The position numbers and the translations under genes are program-made. Below, piece after piece: positions 7,371 through 16,089 of a stretch of 20,088 nucleotides of DNA. Under the pieces are notes generated by a model. The model searched no databases, was not told the DNA's origin, and saw nothing but the letters and a program-made list of their open reading frames with translations. Positions within the stretch are counted from its first letter, which is position 1. Every line of letters begins with the position of its first letter. Origin of the DNA: Krumholzibacterium sp965370495 (GTDB lineage: Bacteria > Krumholzibacteriota > Krumholzibacteriia > Krumholzibacteriales > Krumholzibacteriaceae). The DNA lies in contig CBDUUV010000042.1 of assembly GCA_965370495.1 (NCBI GenBank), positions 1-20,088 of the forward strand, read 5' to 3'.

Positions 7371-10300
7371 GTGAGTCTGAACAGGCTTGAGTTGGTAGGG
7401 TTTAAATCGTTCATGTCTCCTGTCACCCTGGAGTTCAGGGAGGGGATCACTGCTATCCTTGGCCCGAACGGGTGCGGGAAGACAAACGTGGTTGATGCTG
7501 TCAGATGGGTTCTGGGTGAACAGAGTGCGCGGCAGCTTCGAAGCACCAAGATGGAAAATGTCATATTCAACGGGACACAATTGCATAAGCCGACGGGGTT
7601 TGCAACTGTCACGATGACTATCAATAACGAGAAAGGGGTCTTTCCTCTCGAATATTCAGAGATCACTATTTCGAGAAAGGTGTACCGTTCCGGTATCAGC
7701 GAATATTTTATCAACAAGACACCCTGCAGGCTGAGGGATATCAGGGAACTCTTTGCTGATACAGGTACCGGCAGTCATTCGTACGCGGTGATCGAGCAGG
7801 AGATGATCGAATATGTTCTGAACGACACTCATGGAGAGCGAAGGTATATGTTCGAAGAGGCATCGGGGATCGTCAAATACCGGATGCGACGTGAAGAAGC
7901 GAGAAGAAAACTGAAACTAACCGAATCAGACCTGGTGCGTCTCGAGGATATCCTTGAAGAACTTGGCAAGAATGTCCGTTCTCTTCGTTACCAGGTAGGC
8001 AAAACAAGACGTTACAGGAATATCAGTGAGAGGATCAGGGAGTGGGGTATCATACAGCTGCGAGGAACCCTCTCGAGGTATCTGGAAGAAAAAAAGAAAG
8101 AGGAGTCCGAGCTTGTAAGGACTATGAGTATCTCGAGGGAAGGCGACGATTCACTCGACGAGTATGAGAAGAAGGTCGAAGAAGAAAAATTTGTTCTGCT
8201 TGAGCATGAGAAAAACTACACGAAACTGCAGAATGACAGGTACGAAATAAGGAGAATAATCCAGGTTTCCGAGGAAAAGATTATCCAGTATACCGAGCGA
8301 GAAGGAGAAGCTGAGAGAAGGATCGAACGTGACTCGAGAGAAATCGAAGAAGCAAAAACAAGGCTCGAAAAGATAAGCGACAGGGTTTCAGGTGTGATGA
8401 CTGAACAGAAGGTGACCTCTGAAAAAATCAGGGAAGGGGAAGATGCGGTCAGGGCGCTCGGTGGCAGATTTGAGGAGATATCGGTCAGGATCAAGAGAAT
8501 GCAGAATGAACTTATCGACCTGAAACAGACACAACTGGATTTTCTTCAGGACCGGGTAAGGGTGAAAAGCAGCCAGGAACATTTTGAGAATGTTTTGAAG
8601 GAACTCAACATACGGGCGACAGAGATGCGCGAGAAGGTCATTGGACTTGAGGAGGAAGTCTCTGATCTGTCTTCGACGATGATGGACAGGGAAGCAAGGT
8701 TCAAGGATCAGCAGAAAGCGTTGTCTGGATTCGAAAAACAGAGAACAGAGGCTGCCTCAATAATGCAGAAGGTTGACCAGAGCCTTCCCGAGAGGGAATT
8801 CCACCTTGCCGAGAGCAAGACCGAACTTGCGAAACTGGTAAGCAGGCACGAACTGTACTCACGGATGAAAGAGGATTTCGAGGGATTCCCGGGCGGAGCA
8901 AGGTATGTGCTTAAAAAAGGTGATATTCATGTAAAGGGGCCTCTCGCCGAATTACTGAAAGTGGAGAAAAAATACACCCGTGCTGTTGAAGCTGTCCTGG
9001 GCGGAATGAGTGATGGTGTAGTCGTGGATAATCTTTCAGGAGCGATGGAATTGATATCCGAGGTGTCGAGTAACAGGCTCGGAAGTGTCAGGTTTTTTGT
9101 AGAGCAGATGGATGGTGAAAAGAATGCCGGGACTCCCACAAAGTTTCCGGGTCTTCTCGGAAAACTCAGTTCGTTTGTCAATGTAAGTGATTCCAGGAGA
9201 TCGATGATCGATAATCTTCTCGGTGATACTTATGTGTTCGAGAGCATCGATCAGGCCATGGAATTTATCTGTTCAGGGCATGGAGGGGATGCAGTTGCGC
9301 TTTCCGGCGTCTATTTCTGCAGGGGAAGGGGGATCTACTTTGCAGGGCAGGTGGGGGAAGAAATATCTTTGCTGGGAAGATCCGAGGAGATCGAAAAGAT
9401 AAAGAACAAAATCGGGATGCTCAAAGAAAAAACCGCCCGTGAAGAATCCACATGCGAAAACGAAAGAAAACGGAAAGAAGAATTAAGATTAAAGCTGGCC
9501 GGCCTTGATGAAGATATTATCAGGGCAAGAAATGATCTTTCCGTAAAACGTGAAGAGTTTCAGGAAGTAGAACGCTATTTTATAATGAAAAAGGAAAAGT
9601 GTTCCCTTCTCATGAAGTCGCTTGATGAGATCGAGGATTCCCGGGTCGAGATACTCTCAAAACTTGAAGAAGCAAAGCTGGCGCTGGCGATGCAGCAGGA
9701 TACAGGCGGGGTCTCCGATACGGCAAAGATCGAGTCGGAACTTTCTCTGCTGACAGGGCGAAGAAATGAACTCGAGGCTGCCCTTACTGAAAAGAAAGTC
9801 AACCTTGCGTCATTGCAGGGGACCATGGATAAGCAGAGAGAAGAAATCAGGGGCCTCAGTGAGATGGAAAAACAATTCAGCAGTATCATGCAGCAACGCA
9901 GTGAGGAGATTACTTCATCGAAGGAGGAATCCGCCGGGCTTGCTGAAGAGAACGCGGCTGAAAGGTGTATCGTGGCAGATATTCTTGAAAAGGAGAGTTC
10001 CTGTCAGAAAGATATTGATCAGCTCCGTGAAATACTCGAGGAAAAACGCGACAATATAGGAGCGATGGAACAGGACCTGAAAGCCCGCCAGGAAGAAAGG
10101 GAAAAGATATTCGGAAGGATCAATGAAGTCAGGATCAAACTGACTTCTATCGACACAAGGATGAAGGATCTTGTTGAAAGAGCGGATGAGATATATCAGG
10201 AGGATCTTGGATGCTACATTGAGGGGGTGGAGATCCCACTGACCGATGAGGAAACAAGTATTACACAGGAAATGGTCGAAAAGGAAAAGAGAAAACTCGA

Positions 10301-10970
10301 AAGCCTCGGCCCTGTCAACATGGCCGCAATAGAGGAGTATGAAGAAAAGAAGAACAGGCTGGAATTCCTCGAGTCACAGAAAGAGGACCTTGACAAGGCA
10401 AGGGTGGAACTCGAAGAGGCTATCAGCAGGATAAACAGAAAGGCTCGTAAACTTTTTATCGAAACTTTTGACCTGGTTAAGAGTTATTTCAGCGAGATCT
10501 TTACTGTTCTTTTTGAAGGAGGCGAAGCTTCGCTTGCCCTTAGCGAAGGGACCGATCCGCTGGAAGCGGATATCATCATATCTGCCAGGCCGAAAGGCAA
10601 AAGATTTCAGGATATTGCCCTTCTTTCCGGAGGGGAGCGGGCACTGACCGCAATGGCCATGCTATTTGCCCTTTACAAGGCGAAACCGAGTCCGTTCTGT
10701 ATCTTTGACGAGGTGGATGCCCCCCTGGACGATGCGAACATACAGAGATTCGTAAAGATGCTAAAGAAGTTTTCAGAAGAGACGCAATTTATCATAATCA
10801 CGCACAATAAGCGTACCATGGAAGCTGCAAACAAGTTGTTTGGTGTTACGATGGAACAGAAGGGTGTGTCAAAGATTGTCTCGGTCGACCTGGCAGAGGT
10901 AGAGGGAATGCTTCAGAACCGAATGGTTTCCGCGGAAGTGATGGTCGAATCACCGGTTTCTTCCAATTAG
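7371..10970 (+). CDS. smc: Chromosome segregation ATPase SMC
   Basis: This 1199-residue protein is a full-length bacterial SMC. It condenses and segregates the chromosome as a homodimer with ScpA and ScpB. The N-terminal head has Walker A GPNGCGKTN at residues 31-39 after the LELVGFKSF strand, and the Q-loop region follows. Long charged coiled coils occupy about 170-505 and 660-1000. The globular hinge, about 505-660, contains FPGGARYVL and GRGIYFAG. The C-terminal head has the ABC signature LLSGGERAL near residue 1084 and Walker B FCIFDEVDAPLDD near 1108. The GTG start follows GGAGGT with 9-base spacing. It is followed 15 bases later by ftsY, a neighbour seen in several bacterial phyla. All key ATPase motifs are intact. 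Confidence 0.97.
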   Translation: MSLNRLELVGFKSFMSPVTLEFREGITAILGPNGCGKTNVVDAVRWVLGEQSARQLRSTKMENVIFNGTQLHKPTGFATVTMTINNEKGVFPLEYSEITISRKVYRSGISEYFINKTPCRLRDIRELFADTGTGSHSYAVIEQEMIEYVLNDTHGERRYMFEEASGIVKYRMRREEARRKLKLTESDLVRLEDILEELGKNVRSLRYQVGKTRRYRNISERIREWGIIQLRGTLSRYLEEKKKEESELVRTMSISREGDDSLDEYEKKVEEEKFVLLEHEKNYTKLQNDRYEIRRIIQVSEEKIIQYTEREGEAERRIERDSREIEEAKTRLEKISDRVSGVMTEQKVTSEKIREGEDAVRALGGRFEEISVRIKRMQNELIDLKQTQLDFLQDRVRVKSSQEHFENVLKELNIRATEMREKVIGLEEEVSDLSSTMMDREARFKDQQKALSGFEKQRTEAASIMQKVDQSLPEREFHLAESKTELAKLVSRHELYSRMKEDFEGFPGGARYVLKKGDIHVKGPLAELLKVEKKYTRAVEAVLGGMSDGVVVDNLSGAMELISEVSSNRLGSVRFFVEQMDGEKNAGTPTKFPGLLGKLSSFVNVSDSRRSMIDNLLGDTYVFESIDQAMEFICSGHGGDAVALSGVYFCRGRGIYFAGQVGEEISLLGRSEEIEKIKNKIGMLKEKTAREESTCENERKRKEELRLKLAGLDEDIIRARNDLSVKREEFQEVERYFIMKKEKCSLLMKSLDEIEDSRVEILSKLEEAKLALAMQQDTGGVSDTAKIESELSLLTGRRNELEAALTEKKVNLASLQGTMDKQREEIRGLSEMEKQFSSIMQQRSEEITSSKEESAGLAEENAAERCIVADILEKESSCQKDIDQLREILEEKRDNIGAMEQDLKARQEEREKIFGRINEVRIKLTSIDTRMKDLVERADEIYQEDLGCYIEGVEIPLTDEETSITQEMVEKEKRKLESLGPVNMAAIEEYEEKKNRLEFLESQKEDLDKARVELEEAISRINRKARKLFIETFDLVKSYFSEIFTVLFEGGEASLALSEGTDPLEADIIISARPKGKRFQDIALLSGGERALTAMAMLFALYKAKPSPFCIFDEVDAPLDDANIQRFVKMLKKFSEETQFIIITHNKRTMEAANKLFGVTMEQKGVSKIVSVDLAEVEGMLQNRMVSAEVMVESPVSSN

Positions 10971-10985
10971 GAAAGATATCATCAG

Positions 10986-11882
10986 ATGAAGAGAATCGTC
11001 AAGGGGCTGAATAAGACGAAGGTACGTCTTTTTGCCCCTCTACAGAAGATTTTTGCATCGAGATCACTCGATGAAGATGCCATCGAGCGGCTCGAAGACC
11101 TGCTTTTCTCCGCGGATCTCGGGGTCGATGCCACGGAGCGGATTATAGACCGGGTCAGGAAAATGCAGGGCTCAGGTGGTGATACCAGTGATCATTATCT
11201 CCGGATCGTCAAAGAGGAATTGCTTTCCGTCATAGAGGAAGTCCCGCCATATCAGTCTTTTCCCGGAGCGCCGGAAGTAAAAGTCATAGTCGGGGTCAAC
11301 GGAGTTGGCAAGACATCGACAATCGGCAAACTTGCAAACCGCATGCTATCGGAAGGCCGGAGCGTTCTTTTGGCGGCTTGTGATACTTTCAGAGCGGCCG
11401 CGATAGAGCAGCTTGAATTATGGGCTCAAAAGGCCGGTGTGCCCGTGGTAAGACAGGAGATGGGTTCCGATCCGGCGGCAGTAGCTTTCGACGCGGTCAG
11501 TTCTGCAATGGCCAGGGGTATCGATACCGTGATAATCGATACCGCTGGCAGGCTGCATACCAGGGTGAACCTGATGGAAGAACTTGGTAAGATATTTCGT
11601 GTTATATCGAGCCGGATGCCGAATGCGGCGGTTGAAGCCTGGCTTGTCCTGGATGCGAATTCCGGGCAGAACAGCCTGCGCCAGGCTGAAGTCTTTGTAG
11701 AGGCGTTACCTGTGACAGGGCTTGTATTGACGAAACTCGACAGTACAGCCAAGGGGGGAGCTATTATCCAGGTCCAGAAGAATCTCCGTATCCCGGTATT
11801 ATTCGTGGGGTTGGGTGAAAATATAGAAGACCTGGAGCCTTTCGACCGCAAATCATTTGTGTCGGCTCTTTTGGATGAATAA
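10986..11882 (+). CDS. ftsY: Signal recognition particle receptor FtsY
   Basis: FtsY is the SRP receptor GTPase, which docks ribosome-nascent chain/SRP complexes at the membrane translocon. The 298-residue protein has a helical N domain (about 1-90) and an intact G domain: P-loop GVNGVGKTS near 103-111, DTFRAAAIEQL, DTAGRLHTR with ELGK, and TKLDSTAKGGA, ending in the closing GLGENIEDLEPFD motif. It lacks the long acidic A domain of E. coli FtsY, so it is a minimal NG-type receptor with a short basic N-terminus for membrane contact. It sits 15 bases after smc, in the same transcript. The ribosome site (AGGAAAG) is weak and distant. No terminator is seen after it, although a strong new promoter follows. 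Confidence 0.96.
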   Translation: MKRIVKGLNKTKVRLFAPLQKIFASRSLDEDAIERLEDLLFSADLGVDATERIIDRVRKMQGSGGDTSDHYLRIVKEELLSVIEEVPPYQSFPGAPEVKVIVGVNGVGKTSTIGKLANRMLSEGRSVLLAACDTFRAAAIEQLELWAQKAGVPVVRQEMGSDPAAVAFDAVSSAMARGIDTVIIDTAGRLHTRVNLMEELGKIFRVISSRMPNAAVEAWLVLDANSGQNSLRQAEVFVEALPVTGLVLTKLDSTAKGGAIIQVQKNLRIPVLFVGLGENIEDLEPFDRKSFVSALLDE

Positions 11883-11936
11883 TCCGGCATCAGTTATCCA
11901 TGCAATCATTTTCCGCTCTGTGGCCCCATTCCTTTC

Positions 11937-11964
11937 TTGACAGTCAGCTCATTTTTTCTATAAT
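11937..11964 (+). promoter_or_regulatory. Consensus sigma70 promoter of the rib operon
   Basis: TTGACA (11937-11942) and TATAAT (11959-11964) match the housekeeping consensus in all twelve positions, with a 16-base spacer. Transcription should start near 11971, about 26 nt before the FMN aptamer. This is the strongest promoter seen in the window, which fits control by the riboswitch rather than by promoter strength. Confidence 0.85.
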
Positions 11965-11996
11965 TAAGAATACAGAAGCTGATAACAGCATGTCTG

Positions 11997-12119
11997 AAGA
12001 CCTTCGGGGCGGGGTGAGATTCCCCACCGGCGGTAAAAGTCCGCGAATGGGCCCGCAGGGCTCACTGATCCGGTGTAATTCCGGGACCGACAGTTAAAGT
12101 CTGGATGGGAGAAGGTTTT
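11997..12119 (+). ncRNA. FMN riboswitch (RFN element)
   Basis: The sequence carries the conserved RFN blocks in order. P1 is AAGACCTTC paired with GAAGGTTTT. Then come GGGGCGGGGTGAGATTCCCC, ACCGGCGGT, the CCGCGA/GGGCCCGC region, CCGGTGTAATTCCGGGACCGACAG, and AGTCTGGATGGGAGAAGG. It binds FMN and represses riboflavin genes when FMN is plentiful. It lies directly between the promoter and ribD, so it should regulate the whole rib operon. Confidence 0.97.
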
Positions 12120-12128
12120 AAGGGTCCA

Positions 12129-12160
12129 TGTGCCATTCCACAAGGTATGGTGCACTTTTA
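12129..12160 (+). terminator. Candidate riboswitch-controlled terminator
   Basis: TGTGCCAT (12129-12136) can pair with ATGGTGCA (12147-12154), forming 8 bp with two G-U pairs, followed by CTTTTA. A competing AGGTA/TACCT hairpin overlaps it. This may be the expression platform. Sequestration of the ribosome site GGGAGG at 12197-12202 is an alternative. The stem is weak. Confidence 0.35.
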
Positions 12161-12211
12161 CCTGTCCCAATAAGTATTCCCCGAAAATGATTCCATGGGA
12201 GGCGAGGTCGC

Positions 12212-13336
12212 TTGGTCGAAGACGGTGTATATATAGCCAGGGCCCTTGAACTGGCTGGAGCAGGTATAGGGAGGACATTTCCCAATCCTGTTGTTGGGGC
12301 CGTGATAGTTTCCGAAAGTGAGATTGTCGGTGAAGGGTATCATTCCCGGGCAGGCGGATCGCATGCGGAAATCGAAGCAATACTGGCTGCCGGTGAAAAG
12401 GCTGTCGGGAGCACGATGTATCTTAACCTTGAGCCGTGCTGTCATTACGGCAGGACACCACCGTGTACAGACTCGATCCTCAATGCCGGAATATCGAGAG
12501 TTGTTTGCAGTATCTATGACCCGGATAAAAGGGTCAGGGGAGAAGGTATCCGAACTCTTCGTGAAAGGGGTGTGTCTGTAGATATCGGTATCATGGCGGA
12601 GGAAGCGCTTGAGATTAATCTTCCCTACATTCACAAAGCGATTACCGGGAAGCCGTTTATCGAATTGAAGCTTGCCCTGTCACTCGATGGAAAAATCACC
12701 ATGGCAAAAGAAAAATATCTTTCCTGCGACAGATCGAGGGAGTACGTACATTATCTCAGATCGAGCATGGAAGCGATAGCGACAGGCAGGGGTACTATTG
12801 AAAAAGATGATCCTCTACTGGATAGACGGTTGTATGACAAGGACCTTCCTGCTCCTTTGCGGATGGTTTTCGATTCAAAGCTGTCGTTTCCAGCAGGACA
12901 CCGCTGGATCGAGTCAGGGGAAAAATTAATTATATATTGTACAGGAGATGCGGACAGGGAGAAAAGGGCAGTACTCGAAGAAGCAGGTGCCGAAATTGCG
13001 GTATTACCGGCTGATGATGGTAGAGTAGAAATATCTGCATGGGTTCGGGATGTTGCAAAGAGGCCTATCACATCGGTCCTTGTCGAGGGTGGTGGGCAGA
13101 TTGCTACTTCTCTTCTCAGGGAGGGTGCCGTGGACAGGCTTGTACTTTTCCATTCTCCTGTCATATCGGGAAATGATTGTTACACGTGGTTTCAGGACAG
13201 CACGCCTCCGGGATGGTTTAAACGCGGGGAATTCCACCTGAGATGCCTGAAAAGGATAGACGACGATATCATGGCAGTTTACGACAGGCGCCGCATAGTG
13301 GGATATATCGATATTGTGAAGGGAGAGGGGTTGTAA
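12212..13336 (+). CDS. ribD: Bifunctional pyrimidine deaminase/reductase RibD
   Basis: This 374-residue protein performs the second and third steps of riboflavin synthesis: deamination of the GTP-derived pyrimidine, then NADPH-dependent reduction of the ribosyl side chain. The N-terminal cytidine-deaminase-like domain (about 1-145) has the zinc site His51-Ala-Glu53, Cys76 and Cys85 in EPCCHYGRTPPC, and the family motif TFPNPVVGAVIV. The C-terminal reductase domain (about 150-365) has FIELKLALSLDGKI and VLVEGGGQIATSLL. The start is TTG, chosen because GGGAGG lies 9 bases upstream and the residue numbers of the zinc ligands then match E. coli RibD. There is no ATG or GTG in frame nearby. It is the first gene after the FMN riboswitch. 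Confidence 0.96.
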   Translation: MVEDGVYIARALELAGAGIGRTFPNPVVGAVIVSESEIVGEGYHSRAGGSHAEIEAILAAGEKAVGSTMYLNLEPCCHYGRTPPCTDSILNAGISRVVCSIYDPDKRVRGEGIRTLRERGVSVDIGIMAEEALEINLPYIHKAITGKPFIELKLALSLDGKITMAKEKYLSCDRSREYVHYLRSSMEAIATGRGTIEKDDPLLDRRLYDKDLPAPLRMVFDSKLSFPAGHRWIESGEKLIIYCTGDADREKRAVLEEAGAEIAVLPADDGRVEISAWVRDVAKRPITSVLVEGGGQIATSLLREGAVDRLVLFHSPVISGNDCYTWFQDSTPPGWFKRGEFHLRCLKRIDDDIMAVYDRRRIVGYIDIVKGEGL

Positions 13337-13915
13337 ATGTTTACAGGAATTGTCGAAATTGTGGGAAAGGTTGTATCTCTGCGTCGGGGTTCGAAAGGTG
13401 CCAGGCTTGCGATCGAGTCCGGACTCGATGGCCTGGAGCCGGGTGACAGTATAGCTGTCAATGGTGCGTGCCAGACAGTCGCTTCCCTCGACGGGAAGAA
13501 ATTTACATGTGATGTGTTGCCTGAGACTCTCAGAGTGACAAATCTGGGTGGACTAAAACCCGGTTCGAAGGTCAACCTTGAAAGAGCCATGCTTTCCGGC
13601 GGCAGATTGGGAGGGCATATAGTCAACGGGCATATCGACGGGACAGGAACTATTCGCAGGGTTTCGGGAAAATCGACCAGACTCGATATCTCGGTTGATA
13701 CTGATATCGCCAGGTATATCGTTTCAAAAGGGTCTGTTGCCGTAGACGGCGTCAGTCTGACGGTTGGACCTGGTCCGGGCAGGGACACTTTTGTGGTGTT
13801 CATTATTCCGCACACGCTGGAGAATACGAATCTCTGTGAACTGGTACCGGGGAAAAAAGTCAATATAGAAATCGATATTCTTGCAAAATATGTATATAAA
13901 TTCACTCGCCCGTGA
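13337..13915 (+). CDS. ribE: Riboflavin synthase, alpha chain
   Basis: Riboflavin synthase dismutates two molecules of 6,7-dimethyl-8-ribityllumazine to riboflavin and the pyrimidine precursor. The 192-residue protein begins with the hallmark MFTGIVE and contains two lumazine-binding repeats. The N-repeat has AVNGACQTV and NGHIDGTG, and the C-repeat has AVDGVSLTVG. The final residues IDILAKYV match the trimerisation tail. The ATG directly follows the ribD stop, so the two are translationally coupled. The length is close to the usual 200-215. The N-terminal VNG-CQTV replaces the more common VNGVCLTV, a conservative change. The symbol ribE follows common usage for the alpha subunit; ribC is used in some species. 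Confidence 0.95.
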   Translation: MFTGIVEIVGKVVSLRRGSKGARLAIESGLDGLEPGDSIAVNGACQTVASLDGKKFTCDVLPETLRVTNLGGLKPGSKVNLERAMLSGGRLGGHIVNGHIDGTGTIRRVSGKSTRLDISVDTDIARYIVSKGSVAVDGVSLTVGPGPGRDTFVVFIIPHTLENTNLCELVPGKKVNIEIDILAKYVYKFTRP

Positions 13916-13954
13916 TGATACCGGGATCGGTTAAGAGTAAAGGGGTAAAAACAA

Positions 13955-15169
13955 GTGAGTTGTTTCAGTTCTATCGAAGAAGCACTGGGAGATATCCGCA
14001 AAGGAAAAATGATTATCGTGGTCGATGACGAGAACCGTGAGAATGAAGGTGATATAATCATGGCCGCCGAGAAAGTTGATGCAGAAAGCATAAATTTCAT
14101 TGCCAGGTATGCTCGGGGGTTGATATGCGTTGCTTTGCTCGGGGATCGGCTTGACAGGCTGAGGCTTGGCATGATGGTACAGGAGAATACCGCAAGGATG
14201 AATACACCTTTTACCGTATCGGTCGATGCTATACACGGAACCACGACAGGAATATCAGCGTTTGACAGGGCTCTCACGGTGCGTGCCCTTATTGATCCCG
14301 CAACGGTACCGGAGGATCTGGGGCGGCCTGGCCACATATTCCCGCTTCGCGCTGTAAAAAGCGGTGTTCTTCGCAGAGCGGGACATACGGAGGCTGCAGT
14401 CGACCTGGCCAGGCTGGCGGGACTCGAAGCGGCGGGCCTGCTCTGCGAGATTATGGCAGAGGACGGCAGTATGGCCTGTGGTTCAGATCTGGACGAATTT
14501 TCGGAAAGATTCGGGCTGAAGATAGTCACCATATGCGACCTGATAGAATACAGACGAAAAAAGGAGAAACTTGTCAGGCGTGTAGCCGAGGCTGATCTTC
14601 CTACCCGCTATGGAGATTTCAGGCTTCTCGCGTATGAAGGGATCGTCGACGGATCTGAAAGTGTTGCTCTTGTCATGGGAGAACCATGGAAAGAGGAAAG
14701 TGCTCTCGTGCGCGTGCATTCACAGTGTTTGACAGGGGACGTGTTTCATTCGCTGAGGTGTGATTGTGGAAATCAGGTAGATGCTGCCATGAAGAGTATT
14801 GCTCGAAAGGGAAGCGGAGTCTTGCTGTACATCCAACAGGAAGGCCGTGGGATAGGTCTTGTCAACAAGGTCAGGGCTTATGCCTTGCAGGATGAAGGAA
14901 AGGATACTGTAGAGGCGAATGAGGAGCTTGGTTTTCCGGCTGACCTGCGTGATTACGGAACAGGGGCACAGATTCTGGCCGATCTCGGATTGCACAAGAT
15001 TATGCTGCTGACAAACAATCCGAAAAAGATCATCGGCCTGAAGGCGTATGGGTTGGAAGTTGTCGAAAGGGTCCCGATTGAAACTGTTCCCAACAAGAAG
15101 AATTTGAAGTACCTTTCGACAAAGAGAGACAAACTTGGGCACCTTTTCGGTGATCTCAAGACAATTTGA
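13955..15169 (+). CDS. ribBA: Bifunctional DHBP synthase/GTP cyclohydrolase II
   Basis: RibBA supplies both branches of riboflavin synthesis. The N-terminal half (about 1-205) is 3,4-dihydroxy-2-butanone 4-phosphate synthase, acting on ribulose 5-phosphate, with the acidic DDENRENEGD loop, RPGHIFPLRA and RAGHTEAAVDLARL motifs. The C-terminal half (about 210-404) is GTP cyclohydrolase II with zinc ligands Cys258, Cys269 and Cys271 in the CLTGD...RCDCG segment, then YIQQEGRGIGL and DLRDYGTGAQIL. The segment before the first Cys reads VHSQ where VHSE is common, a minor variation. Both active sites look intact. The GTG start has AAAGGGG 9 bases upstream. A 39-base gap separates it from ribE. Confidence 0.96.
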   Translation: MSCFSSIEEALGDIRKGKMIIVVDDENRENEGDIIMAAEKVDAESINFIARYARGLICVALLGDRLDRLRLGMMVQENTARMNTPFTVSVDAIHGTTTGISAFDRALTVRALIDPATVPEDLGRPGHIFPLRAVKSGVLRRAGHTEAAVDLARLAGLEAAGLLCEIMAEDGSMACGSDLDEFSERFGLKIVTICDLIEYRRKKEKLVRRVAEADLPTRYGDFRLLAYEGIVDGSESVALVMGEPWKEESALVRVHSQCLTGDVFHSLRCDCGNQVDAAMKSIARKGSGVLLYIQQEGRGIGLVNKVRAYALQDEGKDTVEANEELGFPADLRDYGTGAQILADLGLHKIMLLTNNPKKIIGLKAYGLEVVERVPIETVPNKKNLKYLSTKRDKLGHLFGDLKTI

Positions 15170-15208
15170 CACGACTGAACGAACAGATGAATATCATCGA
15201 AAGGAGAA

Positions 15209-15682
15209 ATGATGGTAGTTGAAAAGAACGGACAGTTGATCGGAACCGGCAGGAAATTCGCCGTGATCGTCAGCAGGTTCAACGAAATGGTCACCGGGCA
15301 CCTGTTGAGCGGGGCGATTGATTGCCTTGTCCGTCACGGTGTTTCAGATGATGATATTGTAGTTTACCGGGTTCCCGGATCTTTTGAGGTGCCACAGGCA
15401 GCGAGGAAAGCAGCAGGTACCGGCGTTGATGCCGTGATCTGCATAGGTACTCTTATCAGGGGTGATACACCACATTTCGATATACTGGCCGGTCAGGTGG
15501 TCAAGGACCTGTCGGGTATCGCGGTTGAATCCGGAAAGCCGGTGGCTTTTGGTATCATAACGGCGGATACGCAGGAGCAGGCGCTGGAAAGAGCTGGAAG
15601 CAAAGCCGGCAACAAGGGTTGGCAGGCGGCTCTTTCCGCGATTGAGATGTCCGGTCTGTGGAAAGAGATCGATGGTAAATGA
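15209..15682 (+). CDS. ribH: 6,7-dimethyl-8-ribityllumazine synthase
   Basis: Lumazine synthase condenses the RibD product (after dephosphorylation) with dihydroxybutanone phosphate to give the substrate of RibE. The 157-residue length is typical. Family marks are FAVIVSRFNEMVT near the N-terminus, VPGSFEVPQAARK, CIGTLIRGDTPHFD with the catalytic His89, and PVAFGIITADTQEQALERAGSKAGNKG with the phosphate-binding turn. The ATG at 15209 has AAAGGAG just upstream. A second ATG follows at once and could also serve. The enzyme usually forms icosahedral or pentameric shells. Its stop overlaps the nusB start by four bases. Confidence 0.96.
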   Translation: MMVVEKNGQLIGTGRKFAVIVSRFNEMVTGHLLSGAIDCLVRHGVSDDDIVVYRVPGSFEVPQAARKAAGTGVDAVICIGTLIRGDTPHFDILAGQVVKDLSGIAVESGKPVAFGIITADTQEQALERAGSKAGNKGWQAALSAIEMSGLWKEIDGK

Positions 15683-16089
15683 GTCAAAGAAGAAAAGCGC
15701 GGGAAATCGCTCTTCAGTCGCTTTACGCGGATGACATATCCGGAGCTGGCTGGGAGGGCGTTCTGAAGGACAATGCTGATCGCCGCGGTTCTTCCAGCGA
15801 GACGGTCGAGTATGCCAGAAGGGTTCTCAGGGAAGTCATTGGTTCCCGTGAAAAACTTGATAAGATTATCTCGGGGTGCCTGGAAAACTGGAAACTTGAA
15901 CGCGTTGCCGCAGTTGACAGGATCATCCTGCATATTGCCCTTGCGGAGCTGCTGTATTGTCCCGAGGTTCCGACAGGAGTGATCATCAACGAAGCGATCG
16001 AGATTGCTCACAAATTCAGTTCGGAAAAGGCTGGAGGTTTTGTAAACGGTATCCTTGACAAGCTGGCGAAGGAGGTCCGCAAAGATTGA
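15679..16089 (+). CDS. nusB: Transcription antitermination factor NusB
   Basis: NusB binds boxA RNA with NusE (ribosomal protein S10) and supports rRNA antitermination. The 136-residue, all-helical protein has the expected RRKAREIALQSLY opening, the central WKLERVAAVDRIILHIALAELL helix and the closing VIINEAIEIAHKF and GFVNGILDKLA helices. The ATG overlaps the ribH stop (ATGA), so translation is coupled. The ribH-nusB pair is conserved in many bacteria. An AAGGAGGT near its 3' end, at 16068-16076, appears to serve the next small gene rather than NusB. Confidence 0.95.
   Translation: MSQRRKAREIALQSLYADDISGAGWEGVLKDNADRRGSSSETVEYARRVLREVIGSREKLDKIISGCLENWKLERVAAVDRIILHIALAELLYCPEVPTGVIINEAIEIAHKFSSEKAGGFVNGILDKLAKEVRKD

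Noticed and set aside
13279..14532. Long minus-strand open frame of 417 codons
   Set aside because: It lies entirely antisense to ribE and ribBA, is Ser-, Pro- and Arg-rich, and shows no domain. It is a shadow of the coding strand.
14717..14728. RibA motif with Gln where Glu is common (VHSQC)
   Set aside because: The zinc cysteines and downstream catalytic motifs are intact, and variation at this position seems tolerated, so it is not good evidence of lost function.
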